Origin: Lucinisca nassula
Lineage: Eukaryota; Mollusca; Bivalvia; Lucinida; Lucinidae
Reading direction: 5' to 3'
DNA length: 64,000 bases
Assembly (NCBI GenBank): GCA_963580285.1
Contig: CAUZLF010000194.1
Coordinates: forward strand, 62,001-126,000
Shown: positions 45,001 to 55,614 of the stretch, piece by piece
Position numbering within the stretch: position 1 is the first letter of the stretch
How the letters are laid out: every line of letters begins with the position of its first letter
The notes under the pieces: model-generated
Databases searched by the model: none
What the model was told of the DNA's origin: nothing
The model's input: the letters and a program-made list of their open reading frames with translations, nothing else
Program-made: the position numbers and the translations under genes

Positions 45001-46050
45001 ACACAAAAGATGCTTATGATAATATCTTGAGCAAGATCTACTTCGCGGCCATGGCCTCAAGTCAAGGTCCCTATGACTATTTTTAGAGAAATATTGTCAT
45101 CACTCTAGAACCTAAATTTATAGATGGATTTTTAAACACACTTTACACAAATGTTGCATATGATAATATGAGTCAAGCAAGTTGGACTTTTGCCATTTCA
45201 GTGTTTTCCACACACGAAGTTGTCTTGTGCGAGGGGATTTGTATCGCATGCGATGCCTTGTTGTTTTTTTTTAATAAAATCTTGTCAGCAAGTCCATATC
45301 TTGAGAACTATTAGAGCTTCATTAATCATTCTTGGTACAAACTTGCATCCAGGCATTGCAACTTCAACGCAAGCATCCATATCTGACCTTGACCTATATT
45401 TCATGGTTCACTGACTTCGTGAATTATTGCGACCACCCTGACTTTCACCCTAATGTAAGAGTCCATTTCTCGAAAACTATTAAAGCTTTTTAAATTATAA
45501 TTGGTACAAACTCGCATCTACGATTTGCAACTGCAACGCAAGCATCCATATTTGACTTTTACCCATACTTCATGGTTCACTGACTGTGTGAATTATTGCG
45601 ACCACCCTGACTTTCTATCTAATGTAAGAGTCCATTTCTCAAGATCTATTAGAGCTTCATTAATTGTATTTGGTACAAGCTTGCATTTAGGAATCGAAAC
45701 TTCAATGCAAGTATCCATTTCTGACCTTGATCTACATTTTATGGTTCACTGACTTTGTAAAATAGTGTGACAACCCTAACTTTCACCCTGATGTAAGAGT
45801 CTGTTTTTAAGAGTTTCATTGATGATACTTGGTACATGCTTGCAACTAGGAGTGAAATTTTTATGCAGGCATCCATGTTTGACCTTGACCCAGATTTCAT
45901 GGTTTGGTGACTTTGCGCCCCCACAGGCGCGACATAGCCTTCGGGGGGAATTCTTGTTGTATGTTTTTGAGTCTTTAACAATATTTGTTGAATATTTTGC
46001 CATCTAAGGACAAGCAAAGGTTGGGGGTATTGTGTTTTACAAACACCATT
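42084..46050 (+). mobile_element. 4-kb tandem-core element inside a PLE-A RT
   Basis: Ends ATGCCCCCAACTTTG and CAAAGGTTGGGGGTAT are inverted. Order: hairpin CCCCCAACTTTGAAAAAGTTGGAGGGG, GTTCGTCCGTTCGTCCG run (42,125-42,190), three units of about 345 bp (ATGCATAGCATAACT marks), about 13 units of 130-148 bp (43,160-44,960) with CAAGGTCAAGGTCAC, then four units of about 170 bp (45,265-45,960) with ACCTTGACC. No transposase or RT. ORFs such as the one at 43,817 only translate the repeat. Confidence 0.75.
43160..44960 (+). promoter_or_regulatory. array of nuclear-receptor half-site motifs
   Basis: Each unit carries AGGTCAAGGTCA (two half-sites with no spacer, inside an ERR/NR5A-type TCAAGGTCA). 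Five or so also carry the palindrome AGGTCATGACCT directly upstream (43,260, 43,547, 43,692, 44,907; 43,837 imperfect). The motif match is exact; binding is only inferred. Confidence 0.35.
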
Positions 46051-46088
46051 TCTAGTTTAATTGAAGTTCTGGGGAGTAAATCTGACTG

Positions 46089-46540
46089 ATCCAATATTGA
46101 ATTTTGAAATTAAATCAGAATGATGTCTATAAAATTTTGAAAAGGCTTTGCGTAGTTGATGTAATTGATAACCCTGATTAGCCGTTAACAAGTTATTACG
46201 AGTGTTGAAGTCAGTTACATGACAACACACTCTAGCAAAACGAATAAATTGCGAAATATAAACGCCATTCAATTGCGCACGAGGAACATCGCCATCCAAA
46301 AAAGAAAAAAATATCATCTCAAAATCAAAATTATCGCGTTTAACATAAATTTGCAAGAAACAAACCCATCTACAATAGATAGGTGTAAATCCAAAACGGG
46401 GCCTCGGTATCAGAAGACTTTGCTTTATTCAACTGAAGATCTGGTGGGGGGGGGGGGGGGTTTGATTTGACTGATCAAACCATCGAAATAGGTATTATCA
46501 ATATTTAATAAATCATCCAAATATCTAGAAGTGGCTCATA
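46089..46540 (-). pseudogene. PLE-A RT middle fragment
   Basis: RT from KSLLQ-proximal SKFNIG back to TSRYLDDLLNI at 46,540. Deletions remove part of KLLNQG and the poly-G tract (15 G at 46,446) has replaced IYPPE codons. Joined at 46,088 to the other copy out of order. Confidence 0.75.
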
Positions 46541-46830
46541 AATATATACATGGCCAGTTTACTATGTATTTTATTTTGACTCAATGTTGAGCTAGAAAGC
46601 TTTCATGCGGATCATTTTTATAGTTATTTTGTTTTACCCTGCACTGGAGGTGAAGGCGAGGTTAAATGTCATAAACGGCGGAGCTGAAGCCCCAAGTTTA
46701 TTGGCTTTGTGCCGTTGGTAAATGTTTCGTCTGTTATTGTGTTTCTCCATGTCGCAAACCTTCTTTAGACCTTGGGATGGCTACGTTCTTTGATTGTGGC
46801 CTTTCCTGGGTGATCGTTTTACAAGTTTAC
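46541..46830 (+). repeat. PLE-B 3'-region fragment
   Basis: TATGTATTTTATTTTGACTC, GAGCTAGAAAGCTTTCATGCGGA and TTGGCTTTGTGCCGTTGG match 38.9-39.2 kb. It stops before the hammerhead part. Fragments of tail-A in both orientations follow to 47,345 (46,831-47,010 minus; 47,045-47,165 plus; 47,240-47,345 minus). Confidence 0.6.
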
Positions 46831-47448
46831 ATGGCCATAATCCCCGCCCCTGGCTCTTTCGTGGCTTAGACAAATAATTGGTTCAGTCCGCGTGAACCCA
46901 AACACAAAACGACCACAAAGATGAAACAACGACGAGGACTCGACAGCATAAAACAAATGAAATGCTGGAGTAAATGAAAAACAACAGAAAGACTCATGTG
47001 GGCCTTACCACTGACGTTTTTGCATGTATATATTGTTGATATCTTTTTTTTTTGATAGCTGTTTGGCCATTTGGTGGGAAAATAACTTTTCTTTTGGACT
47101 TCCGCTTGCGAAGTTTACATTATAGTGAAGTTGCTTTATGTTTGTGTTTTTTTTTTCGTGTCTTATCAGCAGTGTGGTAGCATAACATTATTGCAAGGAC
47201 GAACTATGACAGACAATATTGCATGTACGCACTATGACAATAAAAAAAACATAATCGAAGGACCGCCTCTGAACTGCCAGTAAAAGGCTATCCTGGGAAG
47301 TGTTTGGGGGAGGACGCTTTAATCGATTTAACGTGGCAACAATACGTGAATACTGGTTCGAAAGATGTGTATCTCTGATGCGGCATTCCATTCATATACA
47401 TGATATCAGTCATTTATTTATACGTCGTTCACAATAACACAAACCTAC

Positions 47449-47664
47449 CCAAGAAAACTTGAACTTCACAGAGTGTGAGAAACTCTCCAGGGATAGAAAT
47501 ATTTATTCCTGTGAATGCGTAGTTACTGAATTTCGTCGGAACTACAATGTCTATTGTTGACTGTAGGTACAACATGGGGTTGTTTCCATCACTGAAAATC
47601 ACTTTATTGCCAGGACTGCCTCTGATATAAAATCCCCGCAGGCGTGCATTGTAGTATCCTGTGT
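47449..47664 (-). CDS. probable internal exon of a discoidin/fucolectin-like protein
   Basis: On the minus strand TTATTATTTTCAG (acceptor, ends 47,665) opens a 216-nt exon closed by TTGG|GTAGGT (donor 47,448). Frame 3 is open throughout: TGYYNARLRGFYIRG near the start, PGNKVIFSDG, then FLTLCEVQVF just before the donor. The closing L-T-L-C-E-V-x-V-F/Y is the end of F5/8-type and fucolectin (F-type lectin) beta-sandwich domains. It starts and ends in phase 1, so it is a skippable module, common in extracellular mosaic proteins. Unlike everything around it, it is single copy here. Neighbouring exons are not visible; flanking introns are filled with PLE and SINE debris. Confidence 0.7.
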
Positions 47665-48097
47665 CTGAAAATAATAAAACAAACCAACAAAAATATAAAT
47701 ATATTAATTATCCGAAAAATCATGCGTATTTTATTAGCCTATATTCAATTTCTGATGCCAGAAGTTTCCTTGCAAGGTACAACGTATCAGCTCATGAATC
47801 TGAATATGAAATTACTTTGACATGTGTTTCACGTATGTGAATCTAGGTACAAAAACGCTTTATTATCGAAATTCATTCAGAGATGTCTGTCCCGAATTAT
47901 AATAATTTTTACACAATGATTTTCATTCTTCCTTAAAGTCTATGGTTTTATCCTTTCGCTATTGTTCAAACTATATTTGTAGTTTTCGTTTTTAAAAACT
48001 TTATCACAATTTTACCGCAACGTTATTCAGGGTTAAATGATCTATTATGAGATGCATACATTTAAGTCTGCCCCGCTCTTAAAATGTGTAGTTGCAA

Positions 48098-48412
48098 CCT
48101 CCATAGCTCAGGGTTTAACGCGTTCGTCTTATGATCGAGAGGTTGTAGGTTCGAATCCTGCCACCAGAGGCGAAGTGTGCCCTTTGGCAAAACACTAATG
48201 CTACTGCCCCAATCCACCCAGATGTAAATGGGTAGCAGTTATGTAAAAGTCATTGACTCTCTCGCACGCTCGTGATAACATCCGGAATGAGAGTTCGAGA
48301 GCTGTGTTTGCCGGGTCTTGTCCATCATCCGTTTCGGTTTCAGAAATTTAGGGTTGAGACACACTGATGAAGATTAAATATCAGAAAGGCCTCTGTGTCA
48401 CTAAATTTGGTA
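48098..48412 (+). mobile_element. tRNA-derived SINE with META-like core and hammerhead end
   Basis: The head resembles a tRNA: ATAGCTCAGGG (box A), GGTTCGAATCC (box B) with a perfect T-stem GTAGG/CCTGC. The body has CCCCAATCCACCCAGATGTA AATGGGTA, as in META/V-core SINEs. The last 70 bp fold as a hammerhead. Acceptor and D stems are degenerate, so this is not a working tRNA gene. Confidence 0.7.
48344..48408 (+). ncRNA. hammerhead-like ribozyme at the SINE 3' end
   Basis: Stem I has two helices: AAATTTAG (48,344-48,351) with CTAAATTT (48,401-48,408), and GACACA (48,358-48,363) with TGTGTC (48,394-48,399), around an internal loop. CTGATGA at 48,364-48,370; stem II GAT-TAAAT-ATC with an A-A mismatch at its base (usually G-C); GAAA at 48,384-48,387; stem III AGGCCT; cleavage triplet CTC after position 48,393. 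All core bases fit; only the 10.1-11.1 pair is off. Confidence 0.75.
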
Positions 48413-48432
48413 TAGTTACGCCTTAATTAATA

Positions 48433-49019
48433 AGCGTGAAGATTCATGCAGACTGAACAAATTACTTGTCGAAATCGCGACGGAAGTAAGGGCGAGGTTT
48501 GGGGCCGCGTAAAATTGATTACATCCCCCAATCCAGCTAAATACGTTTCAGTGACCTTCCGATGCGGTCCTTTTGTCGCGGTTCATATTATTTTTATATA
48601 CTTTGTCTTTGAACGTTGTATCGCTTATATTTTTTGTGTAGGATAGCCAATTGACCATTTTGTGGGAAACTAATTATCTTTATGGTCGGGCCCCTCGGAG
48701 TCTAAATGTTTGTTTTCTTTTGCTCCAGCAATTCTGTTGTTGTATGCTCTTGAGTCCTCAACCTTGTTTCATATAGTTTTTTTATTTGTATGTTCTCGGA
48801 GATATTACACTGATGAGTAAGGAAGCCTTCATGCGGACTAAACAAAATAAGTGTATACTGCGACAAAGGTAAGGGCGACGATTATGGCCATGTAAAATCG
48901 ATTTAAGCCCCCCAGTGGAATTCTTTCCACTGACCTTTCCAAGGCGGTTCTTCTGTGGCGGTTTATTTATGTTGTTGTTTGTTACTTACTGTGTGTATCA
49001 CTTGTGTCTTTTTATTTCA
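48433..49019 (+). repeat. two tail-A fragments, plus strand
   Basis: 48,433-48,685 (TTCATGCAGACTGAACAAATT to AAACTAATTATC) and 48,686-49,019 (CGGGCCCCTCGGAGTC to TTGTGTCTTTTTATTTC). Head-to-tail partial copies. Confidence 0.7.
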
Positions 49020-49795
49020 ATGAGGGATAAAATCGATTTGACGTAGAAAGGATTCTCGCCCTTGGATCTGTCGTGATTTAGACAAATGATGTGTTCAGTC
49101 CACATGAAGGATTTCTGACATATCAGTGCTACAGGTCCAAGAACATAAAAAATCAAACGATCACAGAGATGAAATAACAGTGAGGACTCGACAACATGAA
49201 ATAGCTGAAATCATCGAGCAAAGGAAACAAAACAACAGTTAGACTCCGTCGGGCCCGACCAGAGACAGACCATCAGGTACCAACTGCCAAGAAAATCAAA
49301 TTTTATAGAATGTAAGTGAAGGCAATGATCAGAAATCGCTACAACTACACAACATCATAGACACTAAAGGGAAAGAAACACCAACATGAAATTCCTAAAC
49401 CCTTATGAAAAGATCACAAGCTGAAAAGTAGAAGTAAAACAAAGATCAGGAATCGATACAATTAACTTACTCCACCCATCAAAGACACCAAAGGGAAAGA
49501 AACACAAACATGAAGCGACCAGACCATTATGGAAACCAAACAAAGGACGACCATATGGACAGTTACTTTCCCACAAAATGGCCAAATGGCCATCCAAAAT
49601 AAAAAGACACAAGTGTTACACACAGTAAGTAACACAACAACATAAATAAACCGCCGCAGAAGAACCGCCTTGGAACGGTAAGTGGAAAGAATTCCACGGG
49701 GGGGGGGGGGGGGGGCTTAAATCGATTTAACATGGCCATAATCCTCGCCCTTACCTTTGTCGCGGTATACACTAATTTTGTTTAATCCGCATGAA
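49020..49795 (-). mobile_element. three tail-A fragments, antisense
   Basis: 49,020-49,290, 49,310-49,425 and 49,427-49,795. The last is nearly complete (GTAGAAGTAAAAC to TCCGCATGAAG) with about 18 G at 49,699. Confidence 0.75.
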
Positions 49796-50443
49796 GCCGG
49801 TGGGTCAGGCCTCTGATTCTATGACGGTACCAACGTTAAGGCTTATTGAAAGGCACCAACCAACATTACCTTCAATTAGATCTCTCTAATTCAAGGTAAT
49901 GTTGGTTGGTGCCTGATGCTCTGTCTCTGGTTGGGCCCATCGGTGTCTAACTGTTGGTTTTCTTTTGCTCCAGCATTTCAGTGGTTTCTTGCTGTCGAGT
50001 CCTCACCGTTGTCTCACCTCTGTGGTTCTTTGATTATTTGTGTTCACGGAGATGTTGCACTGATGAGTTAGGAGGCCTTCATGCGGACTGAACAAATTAT
50101 TTGTCTAAATCGCGGCGGAAGTAAGGGCGAGGATTGTGGCCACGTAAAATCGATTTAAGCCCCCCAGTGGAAATCTTTCCACTGACCGTTCCAAGGCGGT
50201 TCTTCTGTGACGATTTATTTATGTTGTTGTTTGTAACTTACTGTGTGTATCACTTGTGTCTTTTAATTTTGGATGGCCATATGGCCCTTTTGTGGGAAAG
50301 TAACTGTCCTTATGGCCTTCCTTTGTTTAGGTTTCCATTATGGTCTGATCGCTTAATGTTTGTGTTTCTTTCCGTATGGTGTCTTTCATGGGTGGAGTAA
50401 GTTAGTTGTATCAATTCCTGATCTTTGTTTTACTTCTACTTTA
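49796..50443 (+). mobile_element. PLE-A 3' end with inverted duplication
   Basis: Last RT codons (VGQASDSMTVPT) then a 31-bp-arm hairpin at 49,852-49,916 (GGCACCAACCAACATTACC and its complement), then a normal 3' region ending TTTTACTTCTACTT at 50,443. Continues without a break into endonuclease-type sequence. Confidence 0.8.
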
Positions 50444-50776
50444 CATTCTGCCAAATCCAAAAAATCTAGCCTCGGTCAAGCAATACCAATATGTTTAAAA
50501 ATAATCTTCGTATAATACCATCTCCTCTCAAGTCACCGATCCTTCGAAAATATACTAATCCGTGGAAAAGAAGTGGAATGTATCCTAGTATTTTTAAGTG
50601 CAATGCCAAGAGGTGCAGATGTTGTTCGCATTTAAGCACTGCGTCTACAGTTACTCCATCTGTAAACGGTAGACGCTTCTCTGTAGTTAACATGTCTGAA
50701 TTGACCTGACAGTCTACAGATTTAATTTAAAATTAAAATTGATTAGGTTGTTACAATCACCTTTTTACTGGGATTA
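50444..50776 (+). pseudogene. PLE endonuclease-associated zinc-finger fragment
   Basis: The frame from 50,491 reads PSPLKSPILRKYTNP, then KCNAKRCRCCSHLSTASTV, then NGRRFSVVNMSELT, where a TGA replaces the expected Cys (TCQSTDLI continues). C-x-C-C-x-H followed by LST..T and a TC..T.LI block is how the Zn-finger preceding GIY-YIG nuclease domains of PLEs reads. The GIY-YIG catalytic part is absent. It follows directly on a PLE-A 3' terminus; the identical junction recurs at 57,233. Confidence 0.6.
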
Positions 50777-53549
50777 AAGTAGAAGTAAAACAAAGATCAG
50801 GAATTGATACAATTAACTTACTCCACCCATAAAAGACACCAAAGGGAAAGAAATATAAACATTAAGCGACCAGACAATAATGGAAACCTAAACAAAGGAA
50901 GGCCATAAGGACACTTACTTTCCCCCAAAGTGGCCATATGGCCATCCAAAATAAAAGACACAAGTGATACACACAGTAAGTAACAAACAACAACATAAAT
51001 AAATCGCCACAGAAGAGCCGCCTTGGAACGGTCAGTGATAGACTTCCATTTGGGGACTTAAATCGATTTTACGTGGCCACAATCCTCGCCCTTACTTCCG
51101 TCGCGATTTAGACAAATGACTTGTTCAGTCCGCATGAAGGCCTCCTAACTCACCAGTGTAACATCTCCGTGAACACAAAAATCAAAGAACCACAGAGGTG
51201 AGACAACGGTGAGGACTCGACAGCAAGAAACCACTGAAATGCTGGAGCAAAAGAAAACCAACAGTTAGACCCCGATGGGCCCGACCAGAGACAGAGCATC
51301 AGACACCAACCAACATTACCTTGAATTAGATCTCTCTAATTCTCAATAAGCCTTTACGTTGGAGCCGTCAAAGAATCTGAGGCCTGACCCACCGGCGTGC
51401 AATTAAAGAGGGAAGCAAAGTTGCCAACCGTGATTGGGATAACTACCATGCATGCAGTCTGTCGTATAATATCCATGCTGTACCCAATCTTTTTATATCG
51501 AAGAATGATTTTACGAAATTGGGTGCTGAAGTCATTGCGGTTATATCTTTTTCTGAATTTATATACTAAGTCACCATAAAATTCGGGTTCAGATAGACCT
51601 TGTTGCAGAAGAGATTTAAGGCCAATATTGAATTTTGAAATTAAATCAGAATGGCGTCTATAAAATTTTGAAAAGGCTTTGCGTAGTTTATGGTACCGAT
51701 AACCCTGATTAAGAAGTTTAGCCGTTAATAATTTATTACGAGTGTTGAAGTCAGTTACATGGCTACACACTCTAGCAAATCGAATTAATTGCGAAATATA
51801 AACGCCATAGGATGGCGCACGAGGAACATCACCATCCAAAAAAGGAAAATTTACAATCACAAAATCAAAGTCATCGCGTTTATCATAAATTTTGCATGAA
51901 ACAAACCCATCTACAATAGATAGATGTAAATCCAAAAACGGGGCCTCGGTATCAGAAGAATTTGCTTTATTTAACTGAAGTTCTGGGGGGTAAATCTGAC
52001 TGATCAAACCATCGAAATAGGTATTATCAATATTTAATAAATCATCTAAATATCTAGAAGTGGAGCTAAAAGCTTCAATAATTTCAGATTGGTTATCAAT
52101 GGAAAGCGACAAAATGAAGTCTCTTTCATAACAATACAAGAACAGATCAGCCACAAGAGGTGCCCAATTAGTACCCATCGGAATACCCACAATTTGTCTA
52201 AATAACTTAGTACCGAATCTAATATAAATATTGTCAAGTAGAAAGGTGAGGGCATCACACACTTTCTGACATGACCAAAGTGTATAATTCTTATGCTCTT
52301 TAGAAGTGAAAAATGCATTTCTGACATTACATGCAAGATAGAGAGAATCTTCTCTGTGAAAAGCCCATTCAATTAAATCATTAAGCTTTTCTTTTATAAG
52401 ATTATGAGGAAGTGTAGTATAAAGAGTGGAAAAATCGTAAGTAGACAGACTAGAAGCACGAAAATGTCTGGATTTCAATTTATTTAAAACCTCATTCGAA
52501 TTTTTTATAGACCAAAACAGATTTCTTCCTGATCTTTCAAAGACTTTATCACAATATTTAATTACATGCGTTTTAATAGCAGTAAGACAGGAAGTTAATA
52601 ATTTAGAAAGTTCAGTGGTAGTGCAAGAGCTAGAATTTGCAATAAACCGTGCTTTGTAAGGTCTTTTATGAAGTTTTGGTAACCAGTATAGCGTAGGAAG
52701 CTTGTCTTGGCCTTCGTTAACACACACAGCAAACTTGGTGGCTGAAAGACAAACATGTTTATCTACTATAGCTCTCTCTTCAGCTAAAGGCTGAAGTTCA
52801 TAGGCCTTAGTACCACCAAGCTCCTGCTTAAGCGTGTTAACATAGTGGAGCCGTCACACAACGACGACGTTGTTAGCGGCCTTGTCTGCAGGGGCCAAAA
52901 CAAACTTCTTATGAAATTCTTGAATACCTAGTTTAAGATGACGTAAAGACGTCTTGGGCTTAGGAGGTAATAAGTTAGTATTTTGAGAATAGAAAGAAAT
53001 GCGTTTATTCACTAGTTTTAAAATGCTAAGTTTCCAGTCCTTAAGGGCTTTATGCTCAACATACTCTCGCTTACACCATCGATTACCGAATTCATTCAAG
53101 GAAGCAGCGATTTCATCTCTACATTTACTGAAATCAATTTTAGAAGGAAACCGATATTTCGGTCCTTTAGAAATTATATTCCTTATCCTAGAATCAGGAA
53201 TAATTTTCAAATTGCCAGTAATTACATGACCAGCAGCAGGATAGCAATACTTTGAGTTTTTACAATCACATGAATCAGGAGTATTAGTATCAATATCAAG
53301 ATCTGAAACAAGTTTATTGAAATTAAAAATGATAGATCTAACAGGTTTGTTATATTTATAACAAATTATAGGTGTTTCAGTATTTTGAAAATAAGCAGGA
53401 ATGGAAGAAAGCACCGATCTCTCACGGAAGATACTGGGCAAATCTATAAAATCCATACCCTTATTAATGAAGGAAATTTTGAAGAAATGGCGTTTATGAT
53501 TAATTTCAGAATCAATGTAAGGACGGAGAGTATGCTGAAACCATAATAT
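50777..53549 (-). pseudogene. best PLE-A copy: 732-codon RT frame with one UGA
   Basis: 3' region 50,777-51,353. The RT frame runs from an upstream stop at 53,550-53,552 to the stop at 51,354 and is broken only by TGA at 52,854-52,856. N-terminal part (Met at 53,456): ICYKYNKPVRSIIFNFNKLV, CDCKNSKYCYPAAGHVITG, SRIRNIISKGPKYRFPSKID, WCKREYVEHKALK, LLPPKPKTSLRHLKLG, FVLAPADKAANNVVVV. After the UGA: PTLYWLPKLHK, STYDFSTLYTTLP (motif A), VGIPMGTNWAPLVADL (motif B, with W for the usual C), RYLDDLL (motif C, DD intact), then the FRKRYNRND thumb-side region. No GIY-YIG domain follows the RT, unlike classical Penelope. The 5' end is truncated before any N-terminal domain. Confidence 0.9.
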
Positions 53550-53552
53550 TTA

Positions 53553-53835
53553 TCGAAAATGTAATATTTCTAGATCACATGGATTAAGGAAAATGACAAT
53601 TCTAAACGGAAATATCTCGCAATAAAGAAAAAAAGAATACTTCTCTTAAAGTTTTAGCTGAAATATATTAGACACACGTGGTCGACACGCTATGATGTCA
53701 TTTTAAAGTTATCTTCCTATTCCAGAAAAAAGGTAATTAGATGAAGAGGCTAATAGATCCTATGACAAAGCTCATCAGTTTTATTATGCGGCACTTTTAA
53801 CTATATGCGTCATAATTTGCAATAAATATAACAAG
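53553..53835. other. unannotated spacer
   Basis: AT-rich DNA between the truncated 5' end of the best PLE-A copy and an antisense tail. I see no coding, palindromic or tandem structure. Confidence 0.6.
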
Positions 53836-55280
53836 TAGAAGTGGCGGCAATGATCAGGAATCCATTAAATTAACCAACAGCTCTCATCAGAGACACCGAA
53901 GGCAAAGAAACACAACATGAAACAACAGACCCTAATGGAAACATCAATAACGGGAACCAAAAAGGACAGTTACTTCCCACAAAATGGCCAATAGGCTATC
54001 CAAAATAAAATAATCTAAGCAACACAAACACAAAAAGACAAACCATAATAAAAATAAACCGCGACAAAAGCCCGCTTTATTGGTAACTCCAGCTCTTGTA
54101 CGACTACTAAACTTTCTAAATGTTATACGACAGACTGCATGCATGGTAGTTAACCCAATCACGGTTGACGACTTTGCTCCCCTGTTTAATTGCACGCCGG
54201 TGGGTCAGGCCTCAGATTCTGTGACTGTTCCAGCGTAAAGGCTTATTGAGAATTAGAGAAATCTAATTCAAGGTAATGTTAGTTGATGCCTGATGCTCTA
54301 TCTCTGGTCGTGCCCAACGGAGAGTAACTGTTGGTTTTCGTTTGCTCCAGCATTTCAGTGGTTTCTTGCTGTCGCGTCCTCACCGTTGTTTCATCTCTCT
54401 GGTCGTTTGATTATTTGTGTTCACGGAGATGTTGCATTGATGAGTTAGGAGGCCTTCATGCGGATTGAACAAATTATTTTTCCAAATCGCGACGGAAGTA
54501 AGGGCGAGGATTATGACCACGTTAAATCGATTTAAGCCCTCCCCCTACAGTGAAATTCGTTTCCGCCGACCTTTATTTTGGATAGCCTATTGGCAATTTT
54601 GTGGGAAAGTAGCTGTCCTTTTGGCTTTCCGATGTTGACGTTTCCATTAGGCCTGTTGTTTCATGTTTGTGTTTCCCTTGGGAGTCTCTATTGGGAGCTG
54701 TAGGTAGATTCCTGGTCATTGCCACCACTTCTATTATGTTGGTTGGTACCTGATGCTCTGTCTCTGGTCGGGCCCATCGGAGTTAACTGTGTTTTTTTTT
54801 TTTTTTTTGCTCCAGCATTTCAGTGGTTTCTTGCTGTCGAGTCCTCACCGTTGTTTCATCTCTGTAGTTGTTTGATTGCTGTTCATGGAGATGTTGCACT
54901 GATGAGTTAGGAGACCTTCATGCGGACTGAACAAATTATTTGTCTAGATCGCGACGAAAGTAAGGGCGATGATTGTGGCCACGTAAAATCGATTTAAGCC
55001 CCTCCCCAGCTGAATTTTGTTTCCGCTGACCGTTCCATAGCGGTTCTTCTGTCGCGGTTTATTTTTGTTATGGTTTGTCTTTGGGTGTTTGTGTCGCTTA
55101 TATTATTTTTTTAGATAGCCTATTGTCCATTTTGTGGGAAAGTAACTGTCCTTTTGGCCAACCGCTATTGATGTTTCCATTAGGTTCTGTTGTTTCATGT
55201 TTGTGTTTCTTTCCCTTTGGTGTCTCTGATGGAAGCTGTGGGTTAATTGTATCGATTCCTGATCATTGCCTCCACTTCCA
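53836..55280 (+). repeat. mosaic of PLE-A tails and short RT pieces
   Basis: 53,836-54,070 is an antisense tail; 54,071-54,118 a plus RT piece (NSSSCTTTKLSK) fused to the RT C-terminus (RQTACMVV ... SDSVTVPA, 54,119-54,237); 54,238-54,735 its 3' region; 54,738-55,280 another 3' region with a 17-T run at 54,794 and a CTCCACTTCCATTTT terminus. The RT middle is missing from the fusion. Confidence 0.7.
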
Positions 55281-55430
55281 TTTTGGATAGTCTGAGTCAC
55301 CACCTGTTTGGCAAAGAGCTGCTGACTCGGTATGCCTGTTGTCCGCCTTATTTAGTCGTCGCTCCATGTTTCGACTTCTTTCCCGAGTGATATTGTGGGA
55401 AGAATTTGAGATCTGATTGTATCACCTGAT
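55281..55430 (+). repeat. PLE-B 3'-region fragment
   Basis: TGAGTCACCACCTGTTTGGC and GAGTGATATTGTGGGAAGAATTTG match 39,375-39,520. 55,430-55,614 shows nothing recognisable. Confidence 0.6.
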
Positions 55431-55614
55431 CGTTTAGCTTTTTTCATTTTTACACTAATACTAAGCATTACAAGACCTTAATTCTGAAAAAGGGTCATAG
55501 ATATATTACTTTTGTCAATGTGTTTGTCATGCCTTAATAAAAACACATAATCTTAGTCATAACCTCGGAAGTGTTTGCCCTTCTCTCGTGAATCTTCAAA
55601 CCGTACTTACCAGC

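Noticed and set aside
45739..46017. 92-aa minus-strand ORF near the 4-kb element end
   Set aside because: It overlaps the tandem units at 45.3-45.96 kb and another frame of the same region is equally open.
48098..48172. functional tRNA gene
   Set aside because: The T-arm is perfect but the acceptor and D stems do not pair properly, and it continues into a META-like SINE body.
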